DNA of 64,000 bases from Methylomusa anaerophila (lineage in GTDB: Bacteria > Bacillota > Negativicutes > Sporomusales > Sporomusaceae). The stretch covers positions 999,424 to 1,063,423 of the forward strand of contig NZ_AP018449.1 in NCBI RefSeq assembly GCF_003966895.1, read 5' to 3'. The position numbers were made by a program, and so were the translations under genes. The notes below the pieces were generated by a model, which was given only the letters and a program-made list of their open reading frames with translations, was not told the origin of the DNA and ran no database searches. This document shows, one piece after another, positions 51,481 to 60,346 of the stretch (positions are counted from its first letter, which is position 1; each line of letters starts with the position of its first letter).

Positions 51481-51815
51481 AAAAAAACCGTCCCGCAAAG
51501 GGACGGAGGCTAATCCGCAGTACCACCCTAATTATTACGGCATAAGCCGCAATCTCTTAACAGGTACGGAGAAGCCAGATTGCCTTCTCGATACCTCAGC
51601 ACGATAACGGGTGCTGTTTCCTCTAGAGACTGTTGAAAAAGCGCATCTGCGTTGTTGGCGCTCCGGTTACGGTCTAAGAGGCCCGGCATAGCTTACTGAC
51701 TGGTTCAGCCTGCAACTCGCGAAGGATCTTCAATACGAAGGAAGCTGCCGGTTTACACCTGCCCCGGCTCTCTGTAAACTCCCATATTCCTATCTACTCT
51801 TTCGCTCATCGTCAT
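51481..51815 (-). promoter_or_regulatory. T-box leader of the cimA-leuCDB operon
   Basis: On the minus strand: Stem I start GATGAGCGAAAGAGTAGATAG, AG-box AGAGAGCC, GGTGTAAACCGG loop, GAGTTGCAGGCTGAAC, later the T-box sequence AGGGTGGTACTGCGG (about 51531-51517) and the terminator stem CCGTCCC/GGGACGG with TTTTTTTATTTTT (51500-51481). ATC at 51727-51725 is a candidate isoleucine specifier in GAAGATCCTTCGC, which fits a citramalate pathway; CTT next to it would be leucine. Uncharged tRNA should favour read-through. At about 335 nt the leader is long. Confidence 0.9.
51623..51675. repeat. Possible repeat insertion within the T-box leader
   Basis: The block GAGACTGTTGAAAAAGCGCA, then TCTGCGTTGTTGGCGCTCCGG and TTACGGTCT, bounded by AGAC/GTCT, lies between Stem I and the antiterminator. 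It is not a usual T-box element and is loosely similar to the ATCTGC(G/T)TCGTTGCTC core of the dispersed repeat. Confidence 0.4.
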
Positions 51816-51893
51816 TACACATTTTGTTTTTAATAGAATAACAAAAGTACCACTACGTGTCAAGGGGCAGCCTATAGAAACGCACCCTAAGAA

Positions 51894-53186
51894 TTAATTG
51901 CCCAAAGGTTTTTTAGGCAGGGAGAAGCTGATTTTTGTCCCAATACCCAGCTCGGATTCGCACCAGACTTTTCCTTTCAGTTGTCGAATAATGGTCTTGA
52001 CATAAGCTAAACCCATCCCTTCACCGGGCACCTCTTGATTTCCCCCTCGCCGGAAAATCTCGAAAACCTTCTCTTGATCTTGAGAGGAGATGCCACAACC
52101 ATTATCTTGTATGGTAAAAAGGTATTCGTCCTCTTTATCAAGGCAAAATACGTCAATTTTACCAGGCCGGCTAGGCTCCAGGTATTTTATGGCATTGTCC
52201 AGGAGATTGCCGATGATTTGCTCCAATGCCAAATAGTCCGTTTCAATCGTCGGCATAGACCCTACTGCCACATGAATTCCTTTCTGCACGATCTGATGAT
52301 CGAAGGACAGTAAAACGGCTTTAATAAGTTTATTGCAATCCACCTGCTGGTAAATCATATCCCGCCTGCCTTCACGGGATAATTTCAAGAGGGCCGCAAT
52401 CATTCTATCCAGCCGGTCCACCGCAGAATTAATAAATTGCACTGCATCCGGTACATCCTGTCCGATTAACTTGTTTGCCTCCTTTTGGACTTTTGCGGGA
52501 AGATGCGCTACCGCATCTTGAAGAATCTGCTTGAGGTCAGCCAAAGCATTGCCTAATTCTTTAGAAAAACCCTTCAAATTGACCATTGGCGTCCGAAAAT
52601 CATGAGCTATGATATTGGCAAAATTCTGAAGTTCCTTATTGGTATTCTCCAACTCGGCAGCGTAATGCTGCAGCAGCCTGTTGGCCTCCATCGCCTCGGC
52701 CTTCTGCGCCTCAAGTTCTTCATTTTTTCGCTTAAGTTCTTCTTCCCGTTCAAGAATGATGGCCTGCATATCTTTAAAATACTCCAGCAGAAAATCCTTT
52801 TTATTCAATTTCAAATAAACATTAATTTTGTTAATCAGCAGATTGTCGTCAATAGGCTTAATGAGATAGTCCACAGCCCCGGTTTTGAAGCCGCGTTTCT
52901 TAAATTCTCCGGTTATACATGCGGCCGTTAAAAAAACAATGGGAATCTTTTGCATTTTCTTCCGTTGCTTGATAATGGCCGCTGTTTCAAATCCATCCAT
53001 TCCTGCCATATGTACGTCAAGGATAATAAGGTCGACAGTTTCGTTCAGCAATATTCTTAATGCCTCTTCGCCTGATTTGGCCTCTATAACCCTGGCAGCA
53101 ATATTTTCTTCGATAATTGTCCGTAAGGTAAATAAATTATTGGAATTATCATCCACAATCAGAATGGTGTAATTGGGAATCGGCAT
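51894..53186 (-). CDS. Hybrid response regulator / sensor histidine kinase
   Basis: About 430 residues with REC first: ILIVDDNSNNLFTLRTIIEE, phospho-acceptor aspartate in LIILDVHMAGMDGFETA, KPIDD lysine; a coiled coil (EREEELKRKNEELEAQKAEA); HisKA with IIAHDFRTPMVNLKGFS; HATPase_c with IIGNLLDNAIKYL, TIQDNGCGIS and GEGMGLAYVKTIIRQLKG. No membrane segment or other sensor domain, so a cytoplasmic relay protein taking phosphate or protein input. No cognate output regulator is adjacent. The ATG at 53186 is preferred to GTG 53195. Confidence 0.9.
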   Translation of the reverse strand: MPIPNYTILIVDDNSNNLFTLRTIIEENIAARVIEAKSGEEALRILLNETVDLIILDVHMAGMDGFETAAIIKQRKKMQKIPIVFLTAACITGEFKKRGFKTGAVDYLIKPIDDNLLINKINVYLKLNKKDFLLEYFKDMQAIILEREEELKRKNEELEAQKAEAMEANRLLQHYAAELENTNKELQNFANIIAHDFRTPMVNLKGFSKELGNALADLKQILQDAVAHLPAKVQKEANKLIGQDVPDAVQFINSAVDRLDRMIAALLKLSREGRRDMIYQQVDCNKLIKAVLLSFDHQIVQKGIHVAVGSMPTIETDYLALEQIIGNLLDNAIKYLEPSRPGKIDVFCLDKEDEYLFTIQDNGCGISSQDQEKVFEIFRRGGNQEVPGEGMGLAYVKTIIRQLKGKVWCESELGIGTKISFSLPKKPLGN

Positions 53187-53491
53187 TATTATCACACTCT
53201 CTTTTTCTGCTAGTGGAGTGTCAAGTCTAAAAATGCCGGTGCCGGCGCGAATGCACTTAACCTTTTAAACTTGACAGTCTACTAGGGTTAAATATTTTTT
53301 TATATATCCTGTTTTCCTTGTCATAGACGCGAAAATACCTGCATCCTGCCGATATTTCCGCTGGCATTGCGGGCGGTGTTGGATACAACGAAGGGATAAC
53401 AGTTATTTTTATTCTAGCAATAAAGATAATTCCCTTTATAACTGCATCATCATCATTGATGATTACCATAGATGAGTGGTAGCGGAAAAAG
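53187..53491. other. Gene-free stretch between pth and the hybrid kinase
   Basis: About 300 bp. An 83-codon frame (53257-53508, minus) begins inside the terminator hairpin and lacks a ribosome site, so I do not call it. The kinase promoter should be here on the minus strand but no pair of boxes is convincing. Confidence 0.35.
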
Positions 53492-53538
53492 ATAAGCTGA
53501 GCTATCATTCCCGTGCCGGGAATGATAGCTCAGCTTAT
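53492..53538 (-). terminator. Perfect 22-bp hairpin, terminator of pth
   Basis: The arms 53492-53513 and 53517-53538 are perfectly complementary (ATAAGCTGAGCTATCATTCC on the left) with a 3-nt loop; on the minus strand CTTTTTCC follows. The length and perfection exceed an ordinary terminator. Confidence 0.8.
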
Positions 53539-53571
53539 GTAAATTATGAAACAAATTAGACTTACTAACTG

Positions 53572-54141
53572 TTAAGCCGGGGAATTAAACTTGTTCATAG
53601 CCTTATTAAATCCTTCTTTCAGAAGGCACTCCACCGCGTCGGCGGCACGGGTTATGGCATCTTTGATCAGTGGTGTTTCCTCGGCCGTAAACCGGCTTAA
53701 GACATAATCCGCCGTCTCCCATCCCTGGGGCGGCCGGCCGATGCCCACCCGTATGCGGGCGAAAGCATCCTGACCAAGATGCTCCAGCAAGGATTCTATG
53801 CCGCGATGGCCGCCGGAACCGCCTTTGCTGCGAAGTCGCAATTTGCCGACAGGCAAATCAAGATCATCGTAAATAACGATTATGTCAGTCACAGGTATCT
53901 TATACCAGCGGGCAAGCGCACCTACCGCTATACCGCTTAGATTCATATATGTCTGTGGTTTTACCAGCAGCACCGGTTCACTGCCCCGATATTCCGCCGC
54001 AAGGGCCTTTTCCCGCTCCCGCCAGGATGTAATTGCAATTCCCCAGCGGTCGGCAAGTAAATCAACCGCCATGAATCCGACATTATGCCGGGTAACACTG
54101 TATTCTTGTCCCGGGTTGCCCAGACCCGCCACAATCTTCAT
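53572..54141 (-). CDS. pth: Peptidyl-tRNA hydrolase
   Basis: 189 residues: IVAGLGNPGQEYSVTRHNVG with the catalytic histidine (RHNVGF), VKPQTYMNLSG, VIYDDLDLPVGKLRLRSKG (catalytic aspartate), GGSGGHRGIESLL and RIRVGIGRP. Frees tRNA from stalled peptidyl-tRNA. GGGGGAGGATG precedes the ATG. Last of the conserved Firmicute order purR-glmU-prs-pth. Confidence 0.97.
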   Translation of the reverse strand: MKIVAGLGNPGQEYSVTRHNVGFMAVDLLADRWGIAITSWREREKALAAEYRGSEPVLLVKPQTYMNLSGIAVGALARWYKIPVTDIIVIYDDLDLPVGKLRLRSKGGSGGHRGIESLLEHLGQDAFARIRVGIGRPPQGWETADYVLSRFTAEETPLIKDAITRAADAVECLLKEGFNKAMNKFNSPA

Positions 54142-54179
54142 CTATATCCATCCTCCCCCTCAGTGCGCATGTGTCATGA

Positions 54180-54275
54180 GTGAACTCGTTTCAGCATCGC
54201 TGAAACATCGGGGATTCAGGTGGAGAGTCTACTCCACCTGAATTAATGCCGCCTGTAGAGGCGGGAGTCTTGACT
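54180..54275. repeat. Three consecutive hairpins between prs and pth
   Basis: GTTTCAGCATCGCTGAAAC (54188-54206), ATTCAGGTGGAG-6-CTCCACCTGAAT (about 54214-54243) and CCGCC-TGTAGA-GGCGG (about 54251-54266) follow one another, bracketed by ATGAGTGAACTC and GAGTCTTGACTCAT. The bracket plus hairpins resembles a solo end of an IS200/IS605-type element or a structured RNA; no transposase is present. Confidence 0.5.
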
Positions 54276-54298
54276 CATTATCAGGATAAAACCGGGAT

Positions 54299-55246
54299 TT
54301 AATCGTCAAACAGTTTGCTTACTGATAATTCACCAAATATACGAATAATTGCTTCGCCCAGGAGGGGCGCGATCGACATGACTTTGATTTTGGATATGCG
54401 TTTTTCTTCCGGGAGGGGAATGGTGTTGGTGACAATTAATTCTTTGATGTTGGATTTCCGAATGCGTTCTATCGCCGGGTTGCTCAATACCGCGTGGGTA
54501 CAGCAGGCGTACACTTCCTTGGCTCCCATCCGGGCCAGAGCCTGGGCGCCTTCCGTTAGGGAACCGGCGGTATCCACAATGTCATCAATAATAACCGCAC
54601 TTTTGCCTTCGACGCTGCCGATGAGGTTCATCACTTCAGCCACTCCCGGCTGCGGGCGGCGTTTTTCGATAATAGCAATTGGCGCATGCAAACGGTCGGC
54701 AAATTGTCTTGACCGGGAAACTCCTCCCAGATCGGGAGATACCACAATCAGATCATTTATCCCTTTCGATGCAACATATTCGGCAAGAATAGGCACACCT
54801 GGCAAATTGTCAACCGGTATGTCAAAAAAACCTTGTATCTGGCCGGCATGCAAATCCATGGTGACAACACGGGTTGCACCGGCAATTGTAAGCAAGTTAG
54901 CCATCAGTTTGGCGGAGATGGGTTCACGTCCCCGTGTTTTCCGGTCCTGGCGCGCGTAGGCATAATAGGGAACAACAGCGGTGATATTCCGTGCCGATGC
55001 CCGCTTTACGGCGTCAATCATAATCAAAAGTTCCATGATATTATCATTCACCGGCAGGCTGGTAGGCTGAATGATAAATACGTCGGTTCCCCGCACACTT
55101 TCGTCAATCATAACCTGAATCTCACCGTTATTAAAACGGCCTACAAAAGCGTCCCCCACATTAAGTCCCAGATATTGAGCAATTTCCCGGGCCAGTTCCG
55201 GGTTGGCGTTGCCGCTGAATATTCTAAGTCGCTTGTTGTCTTCCAT
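54299..55246 (-). CDS. prs: Ribose-phosphate pyrophosphokinase
   Basis: 315 residues; makes PRPP from ribose 5-phosphate and [77 protein letters not shown] and the PRPP loop [13 protein letters not shown] are all present. GGAGGTACGG lies 9-12 bases before the ATG. Between glmU and pth in the usual Firmicute order; repeat copy 3 separates it from glmU. Confidence 0.97.
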   Translation of the reverse strand: MEDNKRLRIFSGNANPELAREIAQYLGLNVGDAFVGRFNNGEIQVMIDESVRGTDVFIIQPTSLPVNDNIMELLIMIDAVKRASARNITAVVPYYAYARQDRKTRGREPISAKLMANLLTIAGATRVVTMDLHAGQIQGFFDIPVDNLPGVPILAEYVASKGINDLIVVSPDLGGVSRSRQFADRLHAPIAIIEKRRPQPGVAEVMNLIGSVEGKSAVIIDDIVDTAGSLTEGAQALARMGAKEVYACCTHAVLSNPAIERIRKSNIKELIVTNTIPLPEEKRISKIKVMSIAPLLGEAIIRIFGELSVSKLFDD

Positions 55247-55292
55247 CGAACTTCCGTACCTCCAGTCATTGTTAGACTATTCGCTTTAAGGT

Positions 55293-55459
55293 AGGAACTG
55301 CTTATAAGCCGCCATCTGCTTCGTTGCTCTTGCGGTCCTCACTACAGCGTACAACCAGTACGCTTCCGTTCCGGTCCCCGCACAAACTATTATGCTGAGT
55401 CGACGAAATCAGAATCGTCATCGCGCCTCGCATCTGACAACTTCTAAGCAGTTCGCGGC
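55293..55459. repeat. Dispersed intergenic repeat, copy 3
   Basis: Inverted orientation relative to copies 1 and 2: GGAACTGCTTATAAGCC at the left end and CTTCTAAGCAGTTCGCGGC at the right. The shared core GTCCTCACT-CAGCGTACAACCAG (with its GCGTAC/GTACGC hairpin) is followed by CGCTTCCGTTCCGGTCC, then a divergent segment with CGACGAAATCAGAATCG as in copy 4. It lies between glmU and prs. Confidence 0.8.
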
Positions 55460-55501
55460 ACATAATAAGCTAAGCAAATATAAGTATGACTAATTCGGCG
55501 G

Positions 55502-56872
55502 TTATTTGTTGCGGTGCTTTTCCGCCCAGCCGTCGATTACGCTCTGGCGGGCCCGCGCTACCCCGAGGGAGTCGGCCGGCACATCTTTGGTAATAGTAGA
55601 GCCGGCGGCTACATACGATCCCCGGCCAATAGTCACCGGCGCCACCAAATTGGCGTTACAGCCGATGAAGGCCCCGTCTTCAATTGTTGTCCGGTACTTG
55701 CGTTTACCATCATAATTGACCGTTATGGTTCCAGAGCCGATATTCACCTGCGATCCCATATCGGTATCACCGATATAGCTTAAATGGGGAATTTTACTGT
55801 TTTGGCCCACCTGGGAATTTTTTACTTCGACAAAATTGCCTACTTTAACCCCGGCAGCCAGCTTTGTGCCCGGCCGCAGGTGAACGTACGGTCCCAAAGT
55901 CACATTGTTCCCTATTTCACAGTCATGGGCGTATGTAAAGTGTATAACGGCACCGTTGCCAATCACTGTATTTTGAATCCTGGTATTGGGACCAATTTCA
56001 CAATCGCCGCCGACACTCGTCCCGCCTTCCAGCCAGGTAAACGGGTAAATCACCGTATCCGGTCCCACCTTTACCTCGGCATCAATAAAGGTGCTGTCCG
56101 GGTCCATAATGGTGACGCCGTCGTTCATCAAATCTTCAAGCTTGCGCCGGCGAAGAATCTTTTCCGCTTCGGCCAGTTGAATGCGGGAATTGATTCCCAA
56201 CGTTTCCCGGTGGTCATCCGCGCTGACAGCCCGGACCTTGTTTCCCCCGCTATTTAAAATGCCGATAACATCCGTCAGATAATATTCCCTTTGCACATTG
56301 TCGCAAGTCAGCCTGGCGAGAGCATTTAAAAGCGGCTCCTTTTCGAAACAATAGATGCCCGTATTAACTTCATCAACCTTTCGTTCTTCCTGACTGGCAT
56401 CTTTGTGTTCCACGATCTTGGTCACCTGACCCTGGCCGTTACGGATTACCCGGCCATATCCGCCGGGATCCGGCACAATCGCGGTAAGAACGGTGGCTGC
56501 CGCACCCGCATTTTTATGAGCCTGGTACAATTTGGACAATAACGTGCCGGTCAGAAGCGGAGTATCGCCGCATAACACCATAACCGTGCCCTCAATCGCC
56601 TGAAGCTGCTCACGGGCTTGCATAACGGCATGACCTGTCCCCAGCTGTTCAGCCTGAACTACAAATTCCGCCTGCGGTCCTATCGTCTTCTCCACACTCT
56701 CAGCGCCAAAGCCGACAACTACAACTTGTTTTTCGGCACCTGCTTCCCGGGCGGCATCCAGCACATGCCGGACCATAGGCTTACCACCCACCGGATGCAG
56801 GACTTTCGGCAGCGCCGACTTCATGCGGGTGCCTTTTCCTGCCGCCAGAACAACCGTTACGAGTTGTGACAT
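55502..56872 (-). CDS. glmU: Bifunctional UDP-GlcNAc pyrophosphorylase / glucosamine-1-phosphate acetyltransferase
   Basis: 456 residues. The N-terminal pyrophosphorylase domain has VVLAAGKGTRMKSALPKVLH, VVGFGAESVEKTIG, LCGDTPLL; the C-terminal left-handed beta-helix has hexapeptide repeats (DTVIYPFTWLEGGTSVGGDC, IGNNVTLGPYVHLRPGTKLA) and the catalytic HLSYIGDTDMG. It supplies UDP-GlcNAc for peptidoglycan and LPS, fitting a diderm. GGGGGAAGG precedes the ATG. Confidence 0.97.
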   Translation of the reverse strand: MSQLVTVVLAAGKGTRMKSALPKVLHPVGGKPMVRHVLDAAREAGAEKQVVVVGFGAESVEKTIGPQAEFVVQAEQLGTGHAVMQAREQLQAIEGTVMVLCGDTPLLTGTLLSKLYQAHKNAGAAATVLTAIVPDPGGYGRVIRNGQGQVTKIVEHKDASQEERKVDEVNTGIYCFEKEPLLNALARLTCDNVQREYYLTDVIGILNSGGNKVRAVSADDHRETLGINSRIQLAEAEKILRRRKLEDLMNDGVTIMDPDSTFIDAEVKVGPDTVIYPFTWLEGGTSVGGDCEIGPNTRIQNTVIGNGAVIHFTYAHDCEIGNNVTLGPYVHLRPGTKLAAGVKVGNFVEVKNSQVGQNSKIPHLSYIGDTDMGSQVNIGSGTITVNYDGKRKYRTTIEDGAFIGCNANLVAPVTIGRGSYVAAGSTITKDVPADSLGVARARQSVIDGWAEKHRNK

Positions 56873-56925
56873 CTACCTTCCCCCTATAGCATCTAGCCTC
56901 TTGGTAATCATTCCTTCAAGTATTC

Positions 56926-56990
56926 AGGATTCTGAATTTTGAATTTTGAATTCAGGAGCAGGAGCAGGAGTTAGGAGTCCGAATTTAGAA
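56926..56990. repeat. Short tandem repeats upstream of glmU
   Basis: TGAATTTTGAATTTTGAATTC (56935-56952 region) followed by three AGGAGC/AGGAGT units. Together with 56991-57136, which shows nothing clear, this is the 264-bp gap between threonine deaminase and glmU. Confidence 0.55.
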
Positions 56991-57136
56991 TGGTTCCGGA
57001 CGATCCGTTATTTCACCTGACTCCGGATAGTCAATTAACGTAAGTCGCAATAACAACCTGACATTGATAATTTCGCCGTAGATATACCTTTCCCTTTGCC
57101 GCTTAATGAAAATTTAAATAATCAATTATTTAATAG

Positions 57137-58336
57137 TTACATAATTTCCACATTATATCCTTCCTGGCGAAGGGTACTTAATATTTGATCCGTATGCAAT
57201 GCGTCCCGGGTTTCAAGGCCCACTTCCACTACCGCTTGCCCCAACGGCACATGGTGCTCAACCCGGTCATGGGACACATACAGCACATTGGCCTGCAGCC
57301 GGGCGATCACCGCCAGCATTCGCTGCAGATTCCCGGGACGGTCGATCACCATAGTTGAGAGACGCACCCGCCGTCCTGCTTTGACCAAACCCCGTTCAAT
57401 AATCCGGGATAAAAAGTTGACGTCAACATTGCCGCCGGATATAACGCTGACCACTTTTCCCTTTACCGGGATTTTATTGTGCAATATGGCGGCCAGACTT
57501 ACGGCGCCTGCGCCCTCAACCATTAGTTTGGCCCGTTCCAAAAGCATCAAAATGGTGCCGGCGGTAGCTTCGTCGTCAATAACCACGATATCATCCACGT
57601 ATTTTTCAATGATCGCAAAAGTAAGATCCCCCGGGGCCCTCACCGCAATTCCGTCGGCAAACGTCTCGGCGTCATGGGTGGTTTTAAGGTGATGCTCGCG
57701 TTTAGACATATACATAGCCGGCGCGCCCTGCGCCTGAACACCGAATACCTTCACATGGGGCGCGGTTTCTTTTACGGCAACGGCAATCCCCGCCAGGAGG
57801 CCGCCTCCTCCCACCGGCACCACAATGGTATTTACGCTGTCCAGATCTTGCAGAATTTCCAATCCAATGGTTCCCTGGCCGGCAATAACGGCAGGGTCAT
57901 TAAAAGCATGGATAAAAGTTTGACCAGTTTGCGCCTGGATCGCTTTCGCCTTAGCAAAGGCTTCGTCATAATCAGTTCCCGCCAATACCACCTCGGCGCC
58001 ATAGCCGCGGGTTGCCACGATTTTCGCCAGCGGAGCCGCCTCCGGCATAACAATGGTGGATTTAATTCCCGCCCGGTTTGCCCCGTATGCCACACCCTGA
58101 GCATGATTACCCGCGGATGCGGCGATAACGCCGCAACTTTTCTCTGCCGGTGTCAGGGTGTCTATTTTATTATACGCGCCGCGGATTTTAAACGAACCTG
58201 TCTTCTGCAGGTTTTCAAGTTTGAGATACACTTCACCGCCTGTTAAGGAACTAAACGTATTGCTTCTATCGAGAGCAGTATGGTGAATTACCCCGCTTAA
58301 TGCTTCTCTGGCACTTAATATATCCGCTAATTTCAC
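57137..58336 (-). CDS. ilvA: Threonine ammonia-lyase with C-terminal ACT domain
   Basis: About 400 residues; PLP enzyme making 2-oxobutyrate from threonine. LKLENLQKTGSFKIRGAYNK carries the PLP lysine, AASAGNHAQGVAYG and VPVGGGGLLAGIAV bind cofactor, and the C-terminal approximately 75 residues (LSTMVIDRPGNLQRMLAVIA) form a single ACT domain, as in TdcB/short IlvA types. The frame is open to 58390 inside purR, but GTG at 58336, two bases after the purR stop and 12 bases after GGAGG, fits the family. Its place within the purR-glmU block is unusual; with cimA the cell has two sources of 2-oxobutyrate. Confidence 0.9.
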   Translation of the reverse strand: MKLADILSAREALSGVIHHTALDRSNTFSSLTGGEVYLKLENLQKTGSFKIRGAYNKIDTLTPAEKSCGVIAASAGNHAQGVAYGANRAGIKSTIVMPEAAPLAKIVATRGYGAEVVLAGTDYDEAFAKAKAIQAQTGQTFIHAFNDPAVIAGQGTIGLEILQDLDSVNTIVVPVGGGGLLAGIAVAVKETAPHVKVFGVQAQGAPAMYMSKREHHLKTTHDAETFADGIAVRAPGDLTFAIIEKYVDDIVVIDDEATAGTILMLLERAKLMVEGAGAVSLAAILHNKIPVKGKVVSVISGGNVDVNFLSRIIERGLVKAGRRVRLSTMVIDRPGNLQRMLAVIARLQANVLYVSHDRVEHHVPLGQAVVEVGLETRDALHTDQILSTLRQEGYNVEIM

Positions 58337-58337
58337 T

Positions 58338-59159
58338 TCACTTTTTCGCCTCCAAAACCGGTCGAATATCGATGACTTTAGTATGTTCATCTATATCATG
58401 TAAAATTAACAGCGATAAATAATCATCCACCAGTTTGTGGACCGGTTCAGCGGTGGAAACCAATACGCCGGTGCCTACTATGTAAGCCCCTACCTCTCGC
58501 GCCAGATCAACCATTCCTTTGGCCGTACCGCCTGCCTTCATAAAGTCATCAATAATCAGCACCCGGGCTCCTGCCGGCAGCGCCCGCCGCGGCAGAGACA
58601 TGGTTTGAATCCGCCGGGAAGAACCTGTTACGTAATTAATGCTTACTGCCGTTCCATCTGTTACCCTGCTGCCTCTGCGCACAGTCACCAGCGGAATATC
58701 GAAAGCCCGCGCCGTCATAAATGCCAGTGGTATGCCTTTGGTTTCAACCGTCAATATATGGTCCGGTATGGTATGAGCCAACCGGGACATAAAAATTTCA
58801 CCGACTTTTACCATTAGAGTCGGCGTGAACAAAAGATCGGACATATAAAGAAAACCGCCTGGAATAATCCGGTCCGGTTCAGACAAGCGCGAGGCCAGTT
58901 TTTTCAATAGTTCCAGAGTGGCATCACGGGAAGGTACGGGAACAAACCGGACGCCGCCTGCTGCGCCCGCTACGGTCTCAACGACACCAAGACCAAACTC
59001 GGCCAGGGTCTCTCTGATGGTTATTACATCTTCACAAATTGTAGATTTAGCCGCCCCAAATATTTCGCTGAAGTAGCTTAATGAAAATAAATGATGCGGG
59101 CTGTCCACCAGAAACTTAGTCATGGCGACAACCCGTTCCATTTTCCGTACTTTATCCAT
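58338..59159 (-). CDS. purR: Pur operon repressor
   Basis: 273 residues: N-terminal winged HTH (RVVAMTKFLVDSPHHLFSLS, AAKSTICEDVITIRETL) and a PRTase-like domain with GIPLAFMTARAF and the PRPP loop VLIIDDFMKAGGTAKGMVD. It represses purine genes and senses PRPP in Gram-positives. GGAGGGAGTGTGG places the start at the ATG 59159, not the upstream in-frame 59204. Followed directly by threonine deaminase. Confidence 0.95.
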   Translation of the reverse strand: MDKVRKMERVVAMTKFLVDSPHHLFSLSYFSEIFGAAKSTICEDVITIRETLAEFGLGVVETVAGAAGGVRFVPVPSRDATLELLKKLASRLSEPDRIIPGGFLYMSDLLFTPTLMVKVGEIFMSRLAHTIPDHILTVETKGIPLAFMTARAFDIPLVTVRRGSRVTDGTAVSINYVTGSSRRIQTMSLPRRALPAGARVLIIDDFMKAGGTAKGMVDLAREVGAYIVGTGVLVSTAEPVHKLVDDYLSLLILHDIDEHTKVIDIRPVLEAKK

Positions 59160-59515
59160 CCACACTCCCTCCAGTATCCAGGAAATACCGAATATTCTTC
59201 CCATACTAGATGTTTTTATTCACTTTCTCTACGGGGGAATCCTGCTATGGTCCAAAAAAATTTGCTTAAGAAACCAGTAACCATACTCTTGTATAATAAG
59301 AAAAACGCTAACGCGTCTTTGATGACCGGCAGGCAAAGGACAGCCTTATTATAAGCGGAGGTTAAGCGATAGTGTCGAAGCGTTAATAAGGCTGTCGTTT
59401 GCCGTCCTAAACAGATACTTTTCTTATATAATGAAAAAAGACTTGGCTTGCACCAAGTCAATCAAAACGGGCGGCAACAACACTCGCCGTTACATTCAGG
59501 ACACTATTATCCAAA
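59160..59515. other. Intergenic region with a long imperfect inverted repeat
   Basis: GGCAAAGGACAGCCTTATTA (59332-59351) pairs with TTAATAAGGCTGTCGTTTGC (59383-59402). The flanks TATAATAAGAAAAA (59295-59308) and TTTTCTTATATAAT (59419-59432) are also inverted relatives, so the whole 59290-59435 segment could fold into one large stem or be a MITE. No gene is seen; purR needs a promoter here on the minus strand. Confidence 0.5.
59440..59459 (-). terminator. Terminator of the NTP transferase gene
   Basis: Stem GACTTGG/CCAAGTC with a short loop, followed on the minus strand by TTTTTTC. Sequence is almost the same as the hairpin at 9862-9885. Confidence 0.8.
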
Positions 59516-60274
59516 TTATACCCGCAGGGAAAATGTATTCCGCACCAACTCCAGATCACTTGGCTTGTCAACATCAATGCCAAGTTCCGGATAACCGGAC
59601 AAAACGACGGCTCCCTGGATTCCCAGCAGCTCACCGGCACGGGCTTCCACTTCTTTCAGTTTTAAGGCACCAAAGATAAACTTACCCACAAATGACCATC
59701 CGAGCATACGGCATAACTTCAATGGATTTTTACGGTTGGCAACAATTTTTTCTGCTATTTCCATACAGTGGGGAACAATACCCGGTTTAACCAGAAAAAT
59801 ATTGCCGCCGGTAAATACCCCTTCTTTAAGTCTGACGTACGTGCGCTTATTTCCCGGATACTTTCGCTCATGGTCATTCCTGGCAACGATTGGATAATAC
59901 AGGTCGGCCTCAATACCGGAACATTGACGTAAAAAGTCATCAATGGCCGCCGGCGTCAGGAGAGGGATGTCTGCCGTCACCACCAGAGTTTTCTCCTCAT
60001 GCCCGAGGGCGCCTATGCTGATGCCAATGGTATCCATAATGGTCCGTCCACCGTTCACAATAATCGCCGAAGCGGGAAATCGACAGTTCGCCAGCTGCTG
60101 AACCGGACCGGCGATTAATATCCTGCGTACATGCGGACTGGCGGCCAAAGCTTCCGCCACAAATGTAACCATTGGCCTGCCGGCAATTTCAATCATAGCT
60201 TCATAGGATTGTTCCGTATAGCGACTAAGATGCTTACTGTTTTCGCCACCGGCCAGGATAATGGCATCGTGCAT
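59516..60274 (-). CDS. MobA-like NTP transferase family protein
   Basis: 252 residues of the GT-A nucleotidyltransferase fold: DAIILAGGENSKHLSRY (loop variant of LAGGxSxRxG, with the usual Arg replaced), EIAGRPMVTFVAEAL, VTADIPLLTPAAIDDF and a C-terminal part ending GYPELGIDVDKPSDLELV, where the DVDxPxDL pattern is typical. Molybdenum cofactor, IspD- or sugar-type activity cannot be told apart. AAAGGAG precedes the ATG. In an operon with gntR and ispE upstream. Confidence 0.82.
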   Translation of the reverse strand: MHDAIILAGGENSKHLSRYTEQSYEAMIEIAGRPMVTFVAEALAASPHVRRILIAGPVQQLANCRFPASAIIVNGGRTIMDTIGISIGALGHEEKTLVVTADIPLLTPAAIDDFLRQCSGIEADLYYPIVARNDHERKYPGNKRTYVRLKEGVFTGGNIFLVKPGIVPHCMEIAEKIVANRKNPLKLCRMLGWSFVGKFIFGALKLKEVEARAGELLGIQGAVVLSGYPELGIDVDKPSDLELVRNTFSLRV

Positions 60275-60346
60275 GGCTTAGGCTCCTTTCAAAAATAATG
60301 GGATAATAGGATAATAAAGATAAGATCAAGAAATCAGGCGGGATAA

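Noticed and set aside
53257..53508. 83-codon minus-strand frame between pth and the hybrid kinase
   Set aside because: Starts inside the perfect terminator hairpin, lacks a ribosome site and has no recognisable features.
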